NCBI GenBank assembly: GCA_039830025.1
Contig: CP140040.1
Location: 334,001-398,000, forward strand
Origin: Buchnera aphidicola (Kaburagia rhusicola ensigallis)
GTDB lineage: Bacteria; Pseudomonadota; Gammaproteobacteria; Enterobacterales; Enterobacteriaceae
Reading direction: 5' to 3'
DNA length: 64,000 nt
The notes under the pieces are model-generated. The model saw nothing but the letters and a program-made list of their open reading frames with translations. It made no database searches and had not been told where the DNA came from. How positions within the stretch are numbered: the first letter of the stretch is position 1; each line of letters begins with the position of its first letter. Both the position numbers and the translations under genes were made by a program. This document shows positions 60,812 to 64,000 of the stretch, one piece after another.

Positions 60812-62893
60812 TTATTTGTTTTCTTTAATGCTTAGTCGTAATCTGCCTTGTCTATCTATCTCTAATACTTTTACAAATACTTGTTGATCTAAGTGTAAAT
60901 AATCTGCTACTTTTCCTATTCGTTTACTTGAAATTTGCGAAATATGAACTAATCCTTCTTTACCTATTCCAATAGAAACGAATGCACCAAAATCAACAAT
61001 GCGTGTTACTTTACCACTATAAACTTTGCCTACTTTAATCTCAGCTGTAATTTCTTGAATTCTGCGAATAGCATTTTTAGCTTTTTCCTGTATCATAGCA
61101 GAAATTTTAATAATCCCATTATCTTCAATTTCAATAGTAGTACCTGTTTCTTCGGTTAGCATACGAATAACCGAACCACCTTTTCCTATTACATCTTTTA
61201 TCTTATCAGGATTAATTTGAATAGTATGAATTCTAGGTGCAAATTCAGAAATATCTTTTCTCGGAAATTGTAAAGATTTTTTCATAACACTTAAAATATG
61301 AAGTCGAGCTATCTTAGCTTGATATAAAGCTAATTTTATAATTTTATTGGTTACATGTTCAATTTTCATATCCATTTGCAGAGAAGTAATGCCATTTTCG
61401 CTACCAGCTACTTTGAAATCCATATCTCCTAGGTGATCTTCATCTCCTAAAATATCAGATAGTATTACAAATTTATCCCCTTCTTTAACTAATCCCATAG
61501 CTATTCCTGCTACAGCTTCAGATATTGGAACTCCAGCATCCATAAGAGCTAAAGAAGCTCCACATACTGAAGCCATAGAAGAAGAACCATTAGATTCAGT
61601 AATTTCAGATACAATACGTATTGTATAAGGAAATGTTTCTAAATCTGGCATAACAGCTAATATGCTACGTTTTGCTAATTTCCCATGCCCTATCTCACGA
61701 CGTTTAGGAGACCCTACAATACCTATTTCTCCTACAGAATAAGGAGGAAAATTATAATGAAACAAAAAATTTTCCGTTCTATCACCTAACAATTCGTCTA
61801 CGTTTTGTGCGTCACGAGATGTTCCCAAAGTTACTGATACTAAAGATTGCGTTTCACCTCTGGTAAACAATGCCGATCCATGAACTCTAGGAAGAACTCC
61901 TGTTCGGATATCTAACTTACGCACCGTATCTTTTTTCCGACCATCTATCCTTAATTCATCTCGTAAAATACGTGTTCGAATAATATCTTTTTCGAAGTCA
62001 GAAAATATTGATTCTATTTCTAATTCATCTGAAATTAAGTGTTCACTGATCAAATTAGATGTCAAATTAGATTTAATTTCTTTTAATTTTTTTAACCGTT
62101 CTTTTTTATCAAAAATATCATATGCATTATTTATATGATCTTTAACTAGATCACCAACTCGAGATCGTAAATAATCGTTTATAGGACATAAAAAATTCTC
62201 CCAATTCGGTATATTAACATCATGCATTAAACGAAAGATATTATGAATCACTATTTGTTGTTGTTGATGCCCAAAAGTAATTGCTTTCATTATTTCACTT
62301 TCAGATAAAATATTTGCTTCAGCTTCGACCATTAAAATTGAATCTTTTGTTCCAGATATTATTAAATCTAACGTACTATATTTCATTTGATCAATATTGG
62401 GATTTAATATGTATTTATTATGTATATAACCAATTCTAGCAGCCCCGATAGGTCCAGAAAATGGCAATCCGGATATACTTAACGCCGCAGATGCTCCAAT
62501 CATTGCAACTATATCAGGATTAACTTGGGGATTGAGTGAAATAACTGTTGCAATAATCTGTATTTCATTAAAAAATCTTTTTGGAAATAGAGGACGAATT
62601 GGACGATCAATCAAACGCGCAATTAATATTTCATTTTCACTTGGCCTACCTTCACGACGAAAAAATCCACCAGGTATACGTCCTGCAGCATATGTTCTTT
62701 CTTGATAGTTAACCGTTAGAGGAAAAAATTTCTGCTCCAATAACGGTTTCTTTTGACCAACAACAGTTACTAGTACTGTAGTATCATCCATACTAACCAT
62801 AACAGCTGCAGTAGCTTGTCTTGCTATTAAACCTGTTTCTAATGTTACAGTATGTTGACCATATTGAAATTTACGTACAATAGGATTTAGCAA
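60812..62893 (-). CDS. pnp: Polyribonucleotide nucleotidyltransferase (PNPase)
   Basis: 3'-5' phosphorolytic exoribonuclease. It has 693 residues against 711 in E. coli. Two RNase PH-like domains are present, the second with RTEIL-type motifs [10 protein letters not shown] and [15 protein letters not shown]. The KH domain (about 550-610) has [11 protein letters not shown], and the S1 domain (about 620-690) has [18 protein letters not shown]. The acidic tail after S1 is lost. It follows rpsO with a 278-base spacer, the conserved rpsO-pnp order. Confidence 0.97.
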   Translation of the reverse strand: MLNPIVRKFQYGQHTVTLETGLIARQATAAVMVSMDDTTVLVTVVGQKKPLLEQKFFPLTVNYQERTYAAGRIPGGFFRREGRPSENEILIARLIDRPIRPLFPKRFFNEIQIIATVISLNPQVNPDIVAMIGASAALSISGLPFSGPIGAARIGYIHNKYILNPNIDQMKYSTLDLIISGTKDSILMVEAEANILSESEIMKAITFGHQQQQIVIHNIFRLMHDVNIPNWENFLCPINDYLRSRVGDLVKDHINNAYDIFDKKERLKKLKEIKSNLTSNLISEHLISDELEIESIFSDFEKDIIRTRILRDELRIDGRKKDTVRKLDIRTGVLPRVHGSALFTRGETQSLVSVTLGTSRDAQNVDELLGDRTENFLFHYNFPPYSVGEIGIVGSPKRREIGHGKLAKRSILAVMPDLETFPYTIRIVSEITESNGSSSMASVCGASLALMDAGVPISEAVAGIAMGLVKEGDKFVILSDILGDEDHLGDMDFKVAGSENGITSLQMDMKIEHVTNKIIKLALYQAKIARLHILSVMKKSLQFPRKDISEFAPRIHTIQINPDKIKDVIGKGGSVIRMLTEETGTTIEIEDNGIIKISAMIQEKAKNAIRRIQEITAEIKVGKVYSGKVTRIVDFGAFVSIGIGKEGLVHISQISSKRIGKVADYLHLDQQVFVKVLEIDRQGRLRLSIKENK

Positions 62894-63026
62894 AATAGCA
62901 TCCTTAATATATTATAATTGACATGTTTATTAAATATGAATTAATATTCGCAGCATTTTATTTTCTTGAAATAGAAATATAAAAATTTTAATAAATAAAT
63001 GAAAAAATTATTAAAAAATAATAAAC

Positions 63027-63046
63027 ATACTTTATGCATAAAGTAT
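63027..63046. repeat. 20-bp perfect palindrome between rpsO and pnp
   Basis: ATACTTTATGCATAAAGTAT reads the same on both strands. It lies 126 bases after the end of rpsO in the minus-strand sense, between rpsO and pnp. In E. coli this spacer carries the rpsO terminator and the RNase III hairpin that controls pnp. The palindrome could be a reduced equivalent or a protein-binding site. Confidence 0.5.
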
Positions 63047-63171
63047 AATAATTAAGTGAATTAATACACATTTCACAGTTTTTTAAAAATAGAGAAAACT
63101 ACCTTTTTAGGGTATAACATTTTTAGTAACTTTAATGTATAAATTATAAATAATATACTTCAATTTGTTAG

Positions 63172-63441
63172 TTAACGACGTAATTGTAATTGATCAATTA
63201 TGTTAGTATAACGTAATATATTTTTATTTTTTAAATAATGTAATAATTTTTTACGATGTGATACCATATTGAGTAATCCACGTCTACTACAATAATCTTT
63301 TTTATGAATAGAAAAATGTTTTTGTAAACAATTGATTTTATTCGTTAACAAAGCAATTTGTACTTCAGATCGACCACTATCGTTTTTATGAACACCAAAT
63401 TGTGAAATAAATGTATTTTTTTTAACAATGTTTAAAGACAT
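63172..63441 (-). CDS. rpsO: 30S ribosomal protein S15
   Basis: Early-binding protein of the small subunit. The ATG at 63441 gives 89 residues, the E. coli length, starting MSLNIVKK and with a GGAG site upstream; the frame opens at 63456. SEVQIALLTNKINCLQKHF, HKKDYCSRRGLL and SHRKKLLHYL are the conserved rRNA-binding segments, and the end QLQLRR is typical. It lies between truB and pnp. Confidence 0.96.
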   Translation of the reverse strand: MSLNIVKKNTFISQFGVHKNDSGRSEVQIALLTNKINCLQKHFSIHKKDYCSRRGLLNMVSHRKKLLHYLKNKNILRYTNIIDQLQLRR

Positions 63442-63566
63442 TTTGTTACACTCCATCTTTATGTTGCAAATATAAAATAAATAACTAATACAAATCTTAA
63501 AAACATTTTATTTATGGTACTATCATATAATTTTTATAGCAAATAACTTATTCATAGACGATATAA

Positions 63567-64000
63567 TCAAATAATACGATAAGGCAATAATTCATTAATA
63601 TTATTTATTTTCCCTATTCCAATAAAATTTTTATTTTGTCCTTCTGTAATACGAAAAAATTTACTGTTTAGATGACAAATAACTCTTATTTTATTACCCT
63701 GTTTTATTTTGCTTGCTTTTTCAATAGATAAATTTATTTCTGGAAAATTTAAAACAGGGGTATCTAAAGGCATTAAAAATTGAGATAAACTTTTCGAAAA
63801 AAACTGCATACTATCGTGTTCATGTAATTTGTTTAATTGACTCATAGTTATCATTTTAGAGATTGGATAATTACCCACTTGAACTCTATGTAATTTGATC
63901 ACATGTGCACCACATCCTAAATTCTCTCCTATATCTTCTATTAAAGTTCTAATATAAGTTCCTTTAGAACATGTAACGTCTAATTCTAGAAAATAATCAT
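63567..64000 (-). CDS. truB: tRNA pseudouridine synthase B, C-terminal fragment
   Basis: Makes pseudouridine 55 in tRNAs. Only the last 144 codons lie in the window; the start is past the right edge. The frame reads CSKGTYIRTLIEDIGENLG, the conserved TruB motif (C-S-K-G-T-Y-I-R-T-L), then GCGAHVIKLHRVQVGNYP. The C-terminal PUA-like domain has RITEGQNKNFIGIGKI, matching RVTEGENGKFIGMGEI of E. coli. It is upstream of rpsO on the same strand, the enteric truB-rpsO-pnp order. Confidence 0.95.
   Translation of the reverse strand, partial: DYFLELDVTCSKGTYIRTLIEDIGENLGCGAHVIKLHRVQVGNYPISKMITMSQLNKLHEHDSMQFFSKSLSQFLMPLDTPVLNFPEINLSIEKASKIKQGNKIRVICHLNSKFFRITEGQNKNFIGIGKINNINELLPYRII

Overview
The window is a very A+T-rich, gene-dense but relic-laden piece of an endosymbiont genome. 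Almost every gene is a recognisable, slightly shortened ortholog of an Escherichia coli gene, largely in E. coli-like blocks (rpsA-cmk-aroA-serC, znuCB-mepM-pykA-zwf, minCDE, the flg cluster, rne-rluC-rpmF-fabDG-acpP-tmk-holB-tatD-ptsG, valS-pepA, pyrBI, deaD-pnp-rpsO-truB). Neighbours present in E. coli are missing and replaced by long A/T spacers. I see no transposase, phage or CRISPR sequence. This fits Buchnera aphidicola, the obligate symbiont of aphids. The heavily reduced flagellar set and truncated RNase E would fit a divergent lineage such as that of Baizongia pistaciae, but the strain assignment is from memory and inference.

Layout. 1-4941 (minus): start of rpsA, then cmk, aroA, serC, serS. 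5698-8934 (plus): trxB, infA, aspS. 9117-15494: znuB and znuC (minus), mepM (plus), pykA (minus), zwf (plus). 16057-19685 (plus): htpX, an orphan terminator, yoaE, tsaB. 19814-21599 (minus): minE, minD, minC. 21926-23383: rsmC and tRNA genes for Leu(UAA), Cys(GCA) and Ser(UGA). 23389-31661: murJ and flgA (minus), then flgB, flgC, flgF, flgG, flgH, flgI, flgJ (plus), without flgN, flgM, flgD, flgE, flgK or flgL. 32527-33829 (minus): rne catalytic part only. 34305-43022 (plus): rluC, rpmF, fabD, fabG, acpP, tmk, holB, tatD, ptsG, hinT, lpoB. 43503-46140 (minus): asnS, pncB. 47066-48961 (plus): uup. 49049-54530 (minus): trhO, valS, pepA. 55152-58184 (plus): argI, pyrB, pyrI, ridA. 58446-64000 (minus): deaD, pnp, rpsO and the end of truB.

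The genes describe a cell that keeps translation, RNA turnover, division-site choice, glucose import and lower glycolysis/pentose phosphate entry, pyrimidine synthesis, and steps of serine, aromatic amino acid and arginine synthesis. It also keeps a rod and ring part of the flagellar basal body without hook or filament genes here.

The most striking signal is that four genes (rsmC, flgJ, rne, pyrB) are each split into two frames at a run of exactly ten A residues on the coding strand. Flanking coding sequence is well conserved on both sides. One extra A restores rsmC, flgJ and pyrB; one fewer, or two more, restores rne. This is the pattern expected of genes rescued by RNA polymerase slippage on poly(A) tracts, a phenomenon reported in Buchnera and Blochmannia. 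Other oddities are an apparent AUA start codon for the lipoprotein LpoB, an RNase E that ends just after its zinc-link, an orphan terminator where cspC would lie, and several long perfect inverted repeats in spacers.
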